Shown piece after piece: positions 50,426 through 59,810 of a stretch of 64,000 nt of DNA. A program made the translations under genes and the position numbers. The notes below the pieces were generated by a model, which did not search any database, had not been told where the DNA came from, and worked only from the letters and a program-made list of their open reading frames with translations. Positions within the stretch are counted from its first letter, which is position 1; every line of letters starts with the position of its first letter. The stretch comes from Bacillota bacterium (GTDB lineage: Bacteria > Bacillota > Clostridia > Acetivibrionales > DTU013): assembly GCA_023426125.1 (NCBI GenBank), contig JAFABI010000017.1, positions 62,001 to 126,000 on the forward strand, given 5' to 3'.

Positions 50426-52167
50426 AAAGGCTGATGCTGGGAAACGAGGCTGTGGCAAGGGGGGCCTACGAAGCCGGGTGCAAGGTTGCCACGGCGTACC
50501 CGGGGACCCCGAGCACGGAAATAACCGAATATATTGCAAAATATGATGAAATCTTTACGGAATGGTCGCCAAATGAAAAGGTTGCGCTGGAGGTTGCTAT
50601 CGGCGCTTCCATCTCCGGCGCCAGGGCAATCTGCTCCCAGAAGCATGTCGGGCTCAACGTGGCCGCAGATCCTTTGTTTACCGCGTCCTATACCGGCGTT
50701 AACGTAGGACTTGTGATTGTTGTGGCCGACGATCCGGGCATGCACAGCTCCCAGAATGAGCAGGACAGCAGGCACTATGCCCGGGCTTCCAAAATACCGG
50801 TGCTGGAGCCTGCCGACAGCCAGGAGTGCCTGGACTTCGTCCGGGAGGCATTCGAAATCAGTGAAAAATTCGATACCCCGGTGCTTATCCGCCTGACGAC
50901 AAGAATCGCCCATTCCCAGAGTATTGTGGAGACAGGGGAAAGAATGGCCGATACCGGAAAGGATTATGTGAAAAACACCGGCAAGTATGTAATGATGCCT
51001 GCCATGGCAAGAAAAAGGCATGTCGTGGTGGAAAACAGAATGGCCATCCTCCGGGAATTTTCCGAAAACACCGGACTGAACCGGATTGAATGGGGCAGCA
51101 GGGATATCGGGGTTATAGCGGGCGGCATTTCCTATCAATTTGCAAAAGAGGCGCTGGGAGACGTTTCCTACCTGAAAACAGGCATGGTATATCCGCTTCC
51201 GAACCGTTTAATCGAGGAATTTGCGCGGAAGGTTGACAAGCTTTACGTCATTGAGGAACTGGACCCCTTTGTGGAAGGCCAGGTAAAGGAACTGGGCTTA
51301 AAAGTTACCGGCAAGGACTGCTTCCCGGTTGTGGGAGAGCTCAGCGCCCAATTGATCAGGGAAAAGGTGCTTGGGAAGGTAAAAGACGGCGGAACGCCCT
51401 ACGATGGGAAGATACCCGAAAGGCCGCCCGTATTGTGCCCGGGATGTCCCCACAGGGGCGTATACCATCTGTTGAAGAAATTGAAGCTTACGGTCAGCGG
51501 AGACATCGGCTGCTATACGCTGGGCGCCCTGCCGCCGTCGGAATGTCTGGATACGACGGTTTGCATGGGCTACAGTATTGGCGGAGCCCACGGCATGGAA
51601 AAAGGCAAAGGGAGGGAGTTCGCCCAAAAAACCGTCGCGGTCATCGGCGACTCAACCTTCATCCATTCCGGGATTACCGGCCTTATCGACGTGGTCTACA
51701 ATAAAGGGAATTCCACCGTCCTCCTCCTTGACAATTCCATTACTGGGATGACCGGACATCAGCACAATCCCACCACAGGGCATACTGTCAAAGGAGAGAC
51801 AACAAAAAAGGTGGACCTGGTAAAGCTCTGCGAGGCTATCGGCATAGAGCGGGTTCATGTGATGGACCCCTTTGATTTGAAAGGGCTTGAACAAACCATC
51901 AAAGAGGAGCTGCAATCAGAGGGGCCTTCCGTTATTATTTCCAGACGTCCCTGTGCTTTGCTCAAAGGCGTGCGTTATGAAGGACCGCAGCGGATCGACG
52001 GGGAAAAATGCAGGAAGTGCGGTGCGTGCCTTTCCATCGGCTGTCCGGCGATTGTCAACCGGGGAGACCGTATTGAAGTGAACGAAACCCTCTGCATCGG
52101 CTGCAAATTATGCACAAAGCTTTGCAAATTCGATGCGATTGAAAAGGCTGGTGAGGTCAATGGATAG
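50422..52167 (+). CDS. iorA: Indolepyruvate:ferredoxin oxidoreductase, alpha subunit
   Basis: 581 residues, full length for IorA. N-terminal pyruvate-ferredoxin-like domain GNEAVARGAYEAGCKVATAYPGTPSTEI, TPP domain with GDIGCYTLGALPP and GDSTFIHSGI...LDNSITGMTGHQ, and at the C-terminus two ferredoxin-type clusters CRKCGACLSIGC and CIGCKLCTKLCKF. The first cluster lacks the fully regular spacing, as usual in IorA. The enzyme decarboxylates aryl pyruvates to aryl-acetyl-CoA and reduces ferredoxin. Coupled with the acyl-CoA synthetase upstream and iorB downstream (8-base overlap). Confidence 0.96.
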   Translation: MKRLMLGNEAVARGAYEAGCKVATAYPGTPSTEITEYIAKYDEIFTEWSPNEKVALEVAIGASISGARAICSQKHVGLNVAADPLFTASYTGVNVGLVIVVADDPGMHSSQNEQDSRHYARASKIPVLEPADSQECLDFVREAFEISEKFDTPVLIRLTTRIAHSQSIVETGERMADTGKDYVKNTGKYVMMPAMARKRHVVVENRMAILREFSENTGLNRIEWGSRDIGVIAGGISYQFAKEALGDVSYLKTGMVYPLPNRLIEEFARKVDKLYVIEELDPFVEGQVKELGLKVTGKDCFPVVGELSAQLIREKVLGKVKDGGTPYDGKIPERPPVLCPGCPHRGVYHLLKKLKLTVSGDIGCYTLGALPPSECLDTTVCMGYSIGGAHGMEKGKGREFAQKTVAVIGDSTFIHSGITGLIDVVYNKGNSTVLLLDNSITGMTGHQHNPTTGHTVKGETTKKVDLVKLCEAIGIERVHVMDPFDLKGLEQTIKEELQSEGPSVIISRRPCALLKGVRYEGPQRIDGEKCRKCGACLSIGCPAIVNRGDRIEVNETLCIGCKLCTKLCKFDAIEKAGEVNG

Positions 52168-52780
52168 AGAGAAGGCAGAGAAAATTGCCACCGGAAGTCT
52201 TAACATTATGATCGTCGGCGTAGGCGGACAGGGAACGCTGCTGGCAAGCAGGATACTTGGCGCTGCCGCATTGAAGCGGAATTATGACGTTAAGGTTTCA
52301 GAGGTTCACGGCATGTCTCAAAGAGGCGGAAGTGTGGTAACTTACGTAAAAATGGGGACAAAGGTCCATTCACCGCTAATTGAAAAGGGAGAAGCGGACA
52401 TCATTATCGCCTTTGAACAGTTGGAAGCTCTACGCTGGGCCGAATATCTGGCGGATGGCGGCAGGATCATCGTCAATACCCAGCGGATAGACCCCATGCC
52501 GGTGATCACCGGGAAAGCAAAATACCCGGAAGATATCAGGGCATGGATGGAGGTGCATTATGGAAACTGCATTTTCATCGACGCACTGGAGCTGGCAAAG
52601 GCCTGCGGGAATGCAAAGACGGCAAATACGGTGATCGTAGGGCAGATGGCCAGATTTACCGGGATTCCCCAAGGCATATGGCTGGAGGCCATTGGCGAGA
52701 CGGTGCCTGAAAAGTTGCTGGCAGTGAATATCAAGGCTTTTGAGCGCGGCTATGATTTTATCGCGGAGGATAAAGCATGA
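52160..52780 (+). CDS. iorB: Indolepyruvate:ferredoxin oxidoreductase, beta subunit
   Basis: 206 residues. IMIVGVGGQGTLLASRILG and EVHGMSQRGGSVVTYVKMG are hallmark motifs of the gamma-type POR/IOR domain. Forms the heterodimer with IorA. The ATG at 52160 lies inside the iorA end, with GGTGAGG before it; the stop overlaps the start of the next gene (ATGA). Confidence 0.96.
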   Translation: MDREKAEKIATGSLNIMIVGVGGQGTLLASRILGAAALKRNYDVKVSEVHGMSQRGGSVVTYVKMGTKVHSPLIEKGEADIIIAFEQLEALRWAEYLADGGRIIVNTQRIDPMPVITGKAKYPEDIRAWMEVHYGNCIFIDALELAKACGNAKTANTVIVGQMARFTGIPQGIWLEAIGETVPEKLLAVNIKAFERGYDFIAEDKA

Positions 52781-53427
52781 AAAAGGGGGACCTCCTCTGG
52801 ATTGTCGTACTATGTGCTTTTACCGCCTTACTGGCAATACCGGCGACCCATGGGGCGTTTATTGCGGCTACCGACGCCCATCCATACCTCATGGGTTTTA
52901 TCAAGTTTGCCCTTCTGGCGACCATGGGCGAGCTGCTTGCTGCCAGACTTGCCGCGGGCAAGTGGAGCAAGCTGCCCGGAATGCCCCTTAAGGTTGTAAT
53001 CTGGGGTATTATAGGGATATTGATCGTATTGATGTTCACGCTCTATTCAGCCGGCGTAGCCGGAGCCGCCGGAAAAAATCTGCTGTTTGTGGGAAACGGC
53101 TTTTATTCACCGTTCCTGAAGGCATTTTATACAAGCGTCTTTATGAACCTGACGTTTGCGCCCGCCTTTATGGCTGCCCACCGGATGACCGACACCTGGA
53201 TCGAAATGAGGGCGGCGGGTGGGCGGCCAGGCTGGCCGGCGATAGTTGACAGCATTGACTGGAAGGGTTTTTATAAATTTGTGGCGGCAAAGACCATACC
53301 GTTTTTCTGGATTCCCGCCCATACGGTTACCTTCATGCTTCCGCCGGAATACAGGGTGCTGGCGTCCGCTTACCTGTCCATCGCCCTGGGAGTGATCCTG
53401 GCCTATGCCAGAAATCGCAAAGCCTGA
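52777..53427 (+). CDS. Mpv17/PMP22-like integral membrane protein
   Basis: 216 residues with about four to six hydrophobic helices: 7-30, 38-57, 68-95, 105-125, then AKTIPFFWIPAHTVTFMLPPEYRVLASAYLSIALG at the end. The final part resembles the Mpv17 pattern W-x-P...F...P...R. The family role is unsettled; channel activity has been proposed in eukaryotes. Overlap with iorB (ATGA) makes it a firm member of this operon, perhaps for passage of arylacetate, which is inference only. Confidence 0.65.
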   Translation: MKKGDLLWIVVLCAFTALLAIPATHGAFIAATDAHPYLMGFIKFALLATMGELLAARLAAGKWSKLPGMPLKVVIWGIIGILIVLMFTLYSAGVAGAAGKNLLFVGNGFYSPFLKAFYTSVFMNLTFAPAFMAAHRMTDTWIEMRAAGGRPGWPAIVDSIDWKGFYKFVAAKTIPFFWIPAHTVTFMLPPEYRVLASAYLSIALGVILAYARNRKA

Positions 53428-53432
53428 AACAT

Positions 53433-54434
53433 TTACCTTTCCAGGTCAAATTTCCTGTTGATATATCCGGACAACAATGCAATGGAGGCTTCAACGTCCT
53501 TCCTACTCACCATGCTGTTGGGGCTGTGGGGGAATCTGGTTACAACCGATATGCCCGCCGCCCTGACTCCGTTGTTGGATCTGTTGATGGAGCTTGCATC
53601 CGTACCTCCCACATAAATGACGTCATATTGGTACGGGATGTTGCTTTCCTCACAGCATTTCGCCATCTCCTCCACCAGGTATTCGTCACAAATGACAGAG
53701 GTATCCGAAACCTTGATAGCCGTGCCGGCGCCCAGGGTATTGCTGCCCTCGAGATCGCAGGGATAATCGTGGGCTGGTGTAATATCAACAGCGATCCCTA
53801 TGTCGGGATTGATCCTTTCAGCGGCAACCCGGGCGCCCCTGCATCCGACCTCCTCCTGGACGGTAAAAACAAAATAAAGGTCATTCTCCGGCGACTCCAG
53901 CTTCTTTAAAACTTCGACCATAATATAGCAGCCCAGCCGGTCATCCATGGCTTTGGCAATTAGGCAGCCGTCCTGCAGTTCGGTATATTCTCCCACATTG
54001 CAGGCCACATCCCCGATCCTGACATATTTCAGCGTCTCGGCCCTGGACTTTGTCCCTATATCTACGTAAAGCTTTGTAATGTCGGTTTTGGCGTCTTCGA
54101 TTTTCACCGTGCTGTTTACAACTCCCACGGTTCCGTTCCTGAATCTGACCCTGTTCATGTATAGAGTAGGAATAAAGTGGTGCCCGAGGTTTTTCACCTT
54201 GATCTGTCCGTTGTCCTCTATTTTCGTTACCTGAAGCCCGATCTCATCCATATGCGCCGCCAGCATAATTCTTTTTTTCTCTTTTCCGGCGCCTTTTTTA
54301 AACACAATCAGGTTGCCCAGGGCGTCGACGGAAACATCATCTGCAAGGTCCTTCACAACCCCTTTGATCAGTTCCCTTACTTCCTTTTCATAACCGCTGA
54401 CGCCAAATGCCTGTGTCAGTTCTTTTAAAAGCAT
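53433..54434 (-). CDS. M42 family metallopeptidase
   Basis: 333 residues. The M42 zinc ligands can be read in order: AAHMDEIG, KAMDDRLGC, FTVQEEVGC, AVDITPAHD and TRFPHSPNSM. The family includes tetrahedral aminopeptidases (TET) and FrvX-like enzymes that trim peptides in the cytoplasm. The last motif, usually RYxHxPVE, is altered to RFPHSPNSM but keeps the His. Convergent with the ior operon, only 5 bases apart. Last gene of a leftward unit with the amidohydrolase and a peptide-type binding protein. Confidence 0.92.
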   Translation of the reverse strand: MLLKELTQAFGVSGYEKEVRELIKGVVKDLADDVSVDALGNLIVFKKGAGKEKKRIMLAAHMDEIGLQVTKIEDNGQIKVKNLGHHFIPTLYMNRVRFRNGTVGVVNSTVKIEDAKTDITKLYVDIGTKSRAETLKYVRIGDVACNVGEYTELQDGCLIAKAMDDRLGCYIMVEVLKKLESPENDLYFVFTVQEEVGCRGARVAAERINPDIGIAVDITPAHDYPCDLEGSNTLGAGTAIKVSDTSVICDEYLVEEMAKCCEESNIPYQYDVIYVGGTDASSINRSNNGVRAAGISVVTRFPHSPNSMVSRKDVEASIALLSGYINRKFDLER

Positions 54435-54465
54435 GCTCCTGTTCTCCTTTCCTAACGGTGATGAA

Positions 54466-55689
54466 TTACATTATGATTTCCAGCTCGTCGGGCCCGATAT
54501 TTCTGACGCGGCCCAGCATGGCGTCAAGACCGGCCCGGTCATACAGCTTTCCTGCCTGCATGACAGCTTCAATCTTACGGGTATTGCGGATATCCGCCAG
54601 GGGATTATCCGCGAGAATTACGATATCTGCATCCTTACCGGCGACGAGAGTACCCTTTTTTCCCTCAATGCCGATATGCAGCGAGGGATTGACGGTAGCC
54701 GCCCGCAGCGCCTGGTAATTGGTGCGGCCGTATAGATCAACCAGACGTCCCAGCTCATCATGCAGCGAGAAGCCGGCGATCATCCCGGGATAGCAGGTGT
54801 CCGAACCGGCCATGTAGCGGTCGGAGAACTCCATGAACTTTTTGCCCCGGGCGATGATGACATTGATGTCGGGCTTTAAACCCCGGTCCTTGTAACTCCG
54901 GATAATTCCTTTATTGCGCTCCGTCCACATATCGCGGCGGCTTTTTGGGACGTATTGGTAATGCTCAAGCTCTTCAAGCTGTTTACCATTCCAGACATAG
55001 TCCGGCAGCGTCTCACATACCACCTGGGTGGGGCAGAACCACATCCCGGCCTTTGCGATATACTCGATATCGGACGGATGACGGGGCAGGCTGCTGGAAT
55101 GCTCGCAGCAGAAATATCCCCAATCCGCCAGTACCTTTGCGTCCACATGATAGCTCATATGGCCGCACACCTTGATCCCGGAGCGGTTTGCAGTCTTCAT
55201 CAAATGCTCCAGGACTTCCGGCTTTACGGCGGGATAGGTTTTCATCCAGCGGTAGCCGCCGTTGATCGTATCACGCACCGCCTGCTCCGCTTCTTCTTCC
55301 GTTGCAATGCACTTATTGGTCTTGTGTGTGTCAAGCACTACACCGTCGTAAATTGCGCCGGAGGAATAGATATAGGGGCCGGTTCGCAGGCCTGCCTCAA
55401 TCTCCTCCGCCCATTCAAGCTGGCGCGGATTTCCGTTGAGGCTCCGGACGCTTGTGATGCCGTTTGCAATAAAAAGCTCGCCCATTTCGCTGGAGTCAAT
55501 ATGGCAGTGGGCGTCAAACAAGCCGGGGATCAGGAATTTGCCTGTGCAAGGGATTACGCTGGCATCCTCTGCGGGAAGGCGCCTGCCAATGGCGGCAATT
55601 TTGCCGCCATCGGTAAGCAAGTCGACCCCGTATTGTATTTCGTCCCTTTCCATGGTCAGGATGTTTGCATTTTTCAGCAGAATCTTCAA
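54466..55689 (-). CDS. Amidohydrolase family protein (imidazolonepropionase/prolidase-like)
   Basis: 407 residues. The metal-binding FLIPGLFDAHCHID opens the barrel (His-x-His), followed by Lys in YRWMKTYPAV (candidate carboxylated lysine), KVCGHMSYH and CEHSSSL histidines, AGSDTCYPG aspartate, and the closing GTLVAGKDADIVIL. All are usual for cyclic amidases and peptidases of this superfamily. The TTG start has GGAGG nine bases upstream. With M42 peptidase and peptide-type importer beside it, it likely cleaves a C-N bond of an imported compound. Specificity is unknown. Confidence 0.88.
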   Translation of the reverse strand: MKILLKNANILTMERDEIQYGVDLLTDGGKIAAIGRRLPAEDASVIPCTGKFLIPGLFDAHCHIDSSEMGELFIANGITSVRSLNGNPRQLEWAEEIEAGLRTGPYIYSSGAIYDGVVLDTHKTNKCIATEEEAEQAVRDTINGGYRWMKTYPAVKPEVLEHLMKTANRSGIKVCGHMSYHVDAKVLADWGYFCCEHSSSLPRHPSDIEYIAKAGMWFCPTQVVCETLPDYVWNGKQLEELEHYQYVPKSRRDMWTERNKGIIRSYKDRGLKPDINVIIARGKKFMEFSDRYMAGSDTCYPGMIAGFSLHDELGRLVDLYGRTNYQALRAATVNPSLHIGIEGKKGTLVAGKDADIVILADNPLADIRNTRKIEAVMQAGKLYDRAGLDAMLGRVRNIGPDELEIIM

Positions 55690-55731
55690 TTGAAAATACC
55701 TCCGATTGCCAGAGTCCGCACTTGTCCCGGC

Positions 55732-57285
55732 TTACCAGGAAAAGTCGTAGACGAAATAGTCGCCTTCCAGCGGAAATTCGGGAACCTTCAGGCTGCTGCT
55801 ATAGGCGTAAAGGTCGATGGGGTTGTACATACTGGCATAGACAGCGTCCTCCTGGGCCCTGGTGAATATCTTGTTATAAATTTCAAGGCGTTTGGCGTCA
55901 TCAATGGCGGAGACTGCCTCGCCAAACCACCGGTCGATCTCCGGATTCTTGTATCTGGCGTTGTTGGCCGCGCCGATATATTTGCTGGCAAGAACCATTT
56001 CAAGCATGCTGGTGTCCCCTTCAAGGGTAATCTGCAGAGGAGAAATGACATATTTGCCGTTTCTCAATTCCGTTATGTACGCATTGAACTCCATGATTTC
56101 GATTTCCGCGTTCAAACCGATGGCAGCCAGATCGTTTTGCAGGACCTGCGCCTGCTTGGAGTATTTTTCGGCGGCCAGTATCTTGCCCAGGTTATAGGGG
56201 ACTGCAATGCCGGCTTCCGCAAGGAGCGCCTTTGCTTTCTCCACGTTATAGTCATACTGCGGCTGATCTTTGGAATATCCGAATTTATACGGGCTTAAGA
56301 TATTGGAATTTACTGTGCCGAAGCCTTCGAGAGCAATATCGATCATATTCTGGCGGTCGATGCAGTAAGCGACGGCCTGGCGGACCTTCACATTGTCAAA
56401 GGGCTTTGCTTCATGGTTCATGGTTACAAAGCCGAAGGTGGAAACCGGTGCCTTGGCGAGGGTGATGTTTTTATCCTTTTCAAGGGTGGCATAATCTGCC
56501 TGCTGGATCTTCAGGTAATCGGCTTCACCCGTTTGCAGCGCTATGGCGGCTGTAGTGGAATCGGGAATGATCTTTATGGTCACGTCCTTGATTTTGGCCG
56601 CGCCGCGATAGTAGCCTTCATAAGCTTTCAGGACCAGCTTGTTGCCCAATTCATGGCTGGCAAACTGATACGGGCCGCTACCTACGGGATCTGTGCCGAA
56701 TTTCTCCTTGCCTGCTTCCTCATAGTAATCCTTTGATGCTATATTCAGAGTGCAGATATTGGACAGGAAGGGTGAAAAAGGAGTTTGGGTCTTGAAGACA
56801 ACCGTATAGTCGCCCACAGCTTCAACGCTTTCCATGCCGTTCACCTTGGAAGCCTGATAGGGAGAGGCCTTATAAAGCTCCGCGGAAAACTGGACGTCTT
56901 TTGCGGTCAGCGGTTTCCCATTGTGGAAGGTGACATCGTCGCGAAGCTCGAAGGTATAGGTAAGTCCGTCGTCACTGACTTTATAGCTTTTGGCTATACG
57001 GGGCTGGGGATCCGTGGCGGAGCCCTGGGGATAATACATCAGGGTATCATAGATCTGACGGGTGGCATCAATCTCAACAGTAGTAGAAAAATCACTGGGA
57101 TGCAGGGTTGCGATATCCGTCTCGATAACCATGTTGAGATCGGTCCGCTGTACCTGGGATTCGGTGCCGGCGGTTGTTGCGGCGCCAGTGGTTGTGCCGG
57201 CGGCGTTGTCTCCGGAGGTACCGCAAGCCGTGGCTAATGTCACAAGCATGGCTGCGGTAACGAGGAGAGCGGTTAATTTTTTCAT
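55732..57285 (-). CDS. Peptide/nickel-type ABC substrate-binding lipoprotein (SBP_bac_5)
   Basis: 517 residues. Signal peptide with lipobox LATAC, a Gly/Thr/Ala linker, then a family 5 binding domain: IAKSYKVSDDGLTYTFELRDDVTFHNGKPLTAKDV and the VRQAVAYCIDRQNMIDIALEG motif near residue 300. Transports peptides, nickel or glycosides depending on member. Its permeases and ATPase are probably the dppBCD-like genes 4 kb to the right, across the GntR gene. GAAAGGAG before ATG. Confidence 0.92.
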   Translation of the reverse strand: MKKLTALLVTAAMLVTLATACGTSGDNAAGTTTGAATTAGTESQVQRTDLNMVIETDIATLHPSDFSTTVEIDATRQIYDTLMYYPQGSATDPQPRIAKSYKVSDDGLTYTFELRDDVTFHNGKPLTAKDVQFSAELYKASPYQASKVNGMESVEAVGDYTVVFKTQTPFSPFLSNICTLNIASKDYYEEAGKEKFGTDPVGSGPYQFASHELGNKLVLKAYEGYYRGAAKIKDVTIKIIPDSTTAAIALQTGEADYLKIQQADYATLEKDKNITLAKAPVSTFGFVTMNHEAKPFDNVKVRQAVAYCIDRQNMIDIALEGFGTVNSNILSPYKFGYSKDQPQYDYNVEKAKALLAEAGIAVPYNLGKILAAEKYSKQAQVLQNDLAAIGLNAEIEIMEFNAYITELRNGKYVISPLQITLEGDTSMLEMVLASKYIGAANNARYKNPEIDRWFGEAVSAIDDAKRLEIYNKIFTRAQEDAVYASMYNPIDLYAYSSSLKVPEFPLEGDYFVYDFSW

Positions 57286-57370
57286 GTTCGACTCCTTTCG
57301 CGAATCTACGGATAGATTCTCTGTTTATTATTTGTGTATTGAAATAAATTTTATTACCTGTAGTATTTAG

Positions 57371-57483
57371 TACTACAGCGCAACTAATTAATTTATCCAC
57401 GTAGAAATAACGCATTGGAGCGTTTGCGATATTTCTACGTGGCACATAAATGCCGATATTTTAATGTAACTTGCGCTGTAGTA
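57371..57483. repeat. Structured repeat family H, copy C
   Basis: 113 bases. Exact outer arms TACTACAGCGCAA and TTGCGCTGTAGTA, a middle stem CCACGTAGAAATAACGC / GCGATATTTCTACGTGG, then the core GGCACATAAATGCCGAT. It ends one base before the ferredoxin stop codon and lies between the ferredoxin and binding-protein genes, opposite in strand to both. Confidence 0.82.
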
Positions 57484-57777
57484 TCAGGAGCCGTTCTTTT
57501 TCTGTGCGCCAAGACTTGACTTCTCCACCCACCTTGCCTGGTTCATCAGCGGGTGACGGAGCCGGATGGCGCCGCGGGGGCATTCCATTACACAGCAGCC
57601 GCAGTACCAGCATTCACCGGGGAAGGCGACGATGGGCGTTTTGCCGCCTTCTGTATCGGGCAGGAGCAAATCAACCTGGCAGATATCGACACAGCGGTTG
57701 CAGCCTATGCATTTTTCTTCATCAAAAAGCAAGGGTGAGGCGGCAGGCATTTCTCCCTGGCAAAATTGTTTTTTCAT
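57484..57777 (-). CDS. 2x[4Fe-4S] ferredoxin-type subunit (AprB-like)
   Basis: 97 residues. Two cluster motifs: CIGCNRCVDIC and CWYCGCCVMECP. The second, with CxxCGCC, resembles adenylylsulfate reductase beta subunits. It begins one base inside the flavoprotein stop (TAATG) and has GGAGG upstream, so it is the electron-transfer partner of that protein. No membrane segment is present, so electrons probably come from soluble ferredoxin or NADH systems. Confidence 0.92.
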   Translation of the reverse strand: MKKQFCQGEMPAASPLLFDEEKCIGCNRCVDICQVDLLLPDTEGGKTPIVAFPGECWYCGCCVMECPRGAIRLRHPLMNQARWVEKSSLGAQKKNGS

Positions 57778-59714
57778 TATGCTTTAACCTCCTGGACGTA
57801 CTCTTCGTTGAATTTTTCGTAGTTTTCACGAACGTCGCCCGCATAGTCAAGCGGTATATTCCGGGATATAACCTTCTCCCCGTCATACCGGATGGCGATA
57901 AAGGGTTCCGGCGCCGTACCGGCATCGTCCGAACGCCGGAAATCCAGCTTCTCGCAATTCCCCTTCCTTGCAAGGCAGGCTTCAAGTATAATTTGCGCTA
58001 CCGTCAGGATGTCGAATACTTCAAGGAGCCTGGCCAGCTCATGGGGATTTCCCGCACAGGCGGTGGGCACAACATCCCTTTGGTATTGGGCAAGTAGCTC
58101 ACGGCCAGTCAGCAACAGCCCGTCACATTTTGTTTCAGCGCAGTAAAGCCGCATGATTTTTGAAATACCCTCGTTTAGTTCCTTCCAGCCGATACTTGTG
58201 GAAGAGGCATTGTCAAGGGGTGCGTAAATCCTCAGCATTTCAGCGTCGGCCTGTGGCAGGTGTACCGGTGTATGCCCTCCCTGCGCCGCAGCATAGGAAG
58301 CCGCGTGCCTTCCTGCATAATAGCCGGTGGAGGCGGCATGACTGAAGCAGTTGGAAGAAAACAACGCATCGCCGGCGATATAAAGGCCTTCAATATTGGA
58401 GGCAAGATGCCAGTCGTTCATAAAGCCGCCTACAAGTCCGAAAAGCTGGCGTTCCTGGGGTTGAAAATCAGCGCTCATCCAGCCTGTGCCGTAGCACTGC
58501 AGGACATGCCTGCCGGGGTCAAAGCCGGCGGCGGTATAATTCCGGTATATGGGGACGTAGGTCTTGCCCTCCTCGCCAACCATCATCCCCCAGATTACCT
58601 TGCGCTCCATTTCGGGCATCTGTGACAAATCGGCGTAGAAAGGCAGCTTGTAGCCCATCGCATGGAGCTTTTCAAAGGGCATGGTTTCCGGTCCGTCATA
58701 GTCATAGATTGCCTGTTCGATATTTCCGCCTTTCATAAAAAAACGCTGGCCTTTCGCCGGATAGAAGCGCGATTTTACGTCGGGCAGAATATTGCCGTCC
58801 CGGTCCACATATGGAATTTCCCGGCCGGAAGCATCGATCAGGGTGGCAGGGTACCAGGTATTATGGTTGTTTCCGGCGCCGTAGGGCGGAAAAGAACGTC
58901 CGGCGGCGCTAAACTGCCCGCCTACCGATTTCTCCATCATCGTAAATTCCGCCCCGATCCTCCATCCCATGGCATGTCCGTCGCCGATGCACTGCAAAGG
59001 CCTGAACTCACAAAGGCCGGGATACGCGGAGGAGAACAGCCAGACCCGCGCAGGACGCGACATTGCAAGAATATTGGCCTTGCCGCTCAGCACGTAAAAC
59101 CTGCCGGTGCGGGTGTTAAAACCCGTTGCGCCGATACACCGGGCACCGATCTTGCCTCCCTCCGTCAAAAGGGACGTGACCATGACCCGGTCCAGGATTT
59201 TCACGCCCAGACGCCTCAGCTCTTTTTCCATCGCGGGTTTAAAGGTCGTACCCCAGACGCGGAGGGTAAAACGGTTCTTATAATCATATGCAAACATCAA
59301 TTTGGTTTTTTCGTCACGAAAATCGGCCCCTGTGAATTCGCCTTCCGTATCCCGTATCCTGCCGCCCATTTTTTCCAGATCAAGCAGGCGGTCCCAGCCT
59401 TCGCGGCATTCGATGTAATGAGAGATCGCGTTGTTGTAGCCGCTATTGTCGTCCATCATGGCTTGAAGCAGCTCCTCCGGAGTGACGGCGGAACAGGGAT
59501 TGGTGGCGGCGGATTCCCAGTGGTCACAGCCTGATCCGCCGGCGCCGGAACGTTTTGTGGCGCCTTTTTCAACCAGAATAACGCTTTGCCCCTTCCGCGC
59601 CGCGGCAATAGCTGCCATACAGCCGGCGACGCCGCCTCCAAGCACAAGTACGTCGGCTTCGAGATGTTCCACCCGGTTTACTTCGGACGGATACGGCCAT
59701 TTTGAATTGTCCAT
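57777..59714 (-). CDS. FAD-dependent oxidoreductase (fumarate reductase/AprA-like flavoprotein)
   Basis: 645 residues. N-terminal dinucleotide motif VLVLGGGVAGCMAAIAAARKG with EKGATKRSGAGGSG, FAD-binding_2 domain, a central cap domain, and ENIEGLYIAGDALFSSN-type FAD loop (NIEGLYIAGDALF). The C-terminal helical domain includes PLDNASSTSIGWKELNEGI. Size and layout are like AprA and the fumarate/urocanate reductase family. It pairs with a small ferredoxin without membrane anchor. The substrate is unknown; genes around it deal with uptake and amide hydrolysis. Its mRNA has a promoter-proximal terminator. Start has AGGGAGAAG. Confidence 0.9.
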   Translation of the reverse strand: MDNSKWPYPSEVNRVEHLEADVLVLGGGVAGCMAAIAAARKGQSVILVEKGATKRSGAGGSGCDHWESAATNPCSAVTPEELLQAMMDDNSGYNNAISHYIECREGWDRLLDLEKMGGRIRDTEGEFTGADFRDEKTKLMFAYDYKNRFTLRVWGTTFKPAMEKELRRLGVKILDRVMVTSLLTEGGKIGARCIGATGFNTRTGRFYVLSGKANILAMSRPARVWLFSSAYPGLCEFRPLQCIGDGHAMGWRIGAEFTMMEKSVGGQFSAAGRSFPPYGAGNNHNTWYPATLIDASGREIPYVDRDGNILPDVKSRFYPAKGQRFFMKGGNIEQAIYDYDGPETMPFEKLHAMGYKLPFYADLSQMPEMERKVIWGMMVGEEGKTYVPIYRNYTAAGFDPGRHVLQCYGTGWMSADFQPQERQLFGLVGGFMNDWHLASNIEGLYIAGDALFSSNCFSHAASTGYYAGRHAASYAAAQGGHTPVHLPQADAEMLRIYAPLDNASSTSIGWKELNEGISKIMRLYCAETKCDGLLLTGRELLAQYQRDVVPTACAGNPHELARLLEVFDILTVAQIILEACLARKGNCEKLDFRRSDDAGTAPEPFIAIRYDGEKVISRNIPLDYAGDVRENYEKFNEEYVQEVKA

Positions 59715-59738
59715 GAAAGGCTTCTCCCTTCGCTATGT

Positions 59739-59778
59739 AAAAAAATTAAGCTCCCCCGGGGAAGTTATCCGGGAGGAG
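59739..59778 (-). terminator. Promoter-proximal intrinsic terminator (attenuator candidate)
   Basis: On the minus strand CTCCTCCCGG pairs with CCGGGGGAG (one bulge, loop about 9 bases) and is followed by TTAATTTTTTT. It lies between the leftward promoter and the flavoprotein start, about 25 bases before the ATG. Confidence 0.7.
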
Positions 59779-59810
59779 AAGATAAAACGCTTTCAGAAAA
59801 TTATATGTAT

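Noticed and set aside
54955..56298. 447-residue open frame on the + strand
   Set aside because: It is antisense to the amidohydrolase and peptide-binding genes, spans the gap between them and has no recognisable motif or ribosome site.
58662..59534. 290-residue open frame on the + strand
   Set aside because: Antisense to the flavoprotein, which has clear FAD motifs; the frame is a GC-driven shadow.
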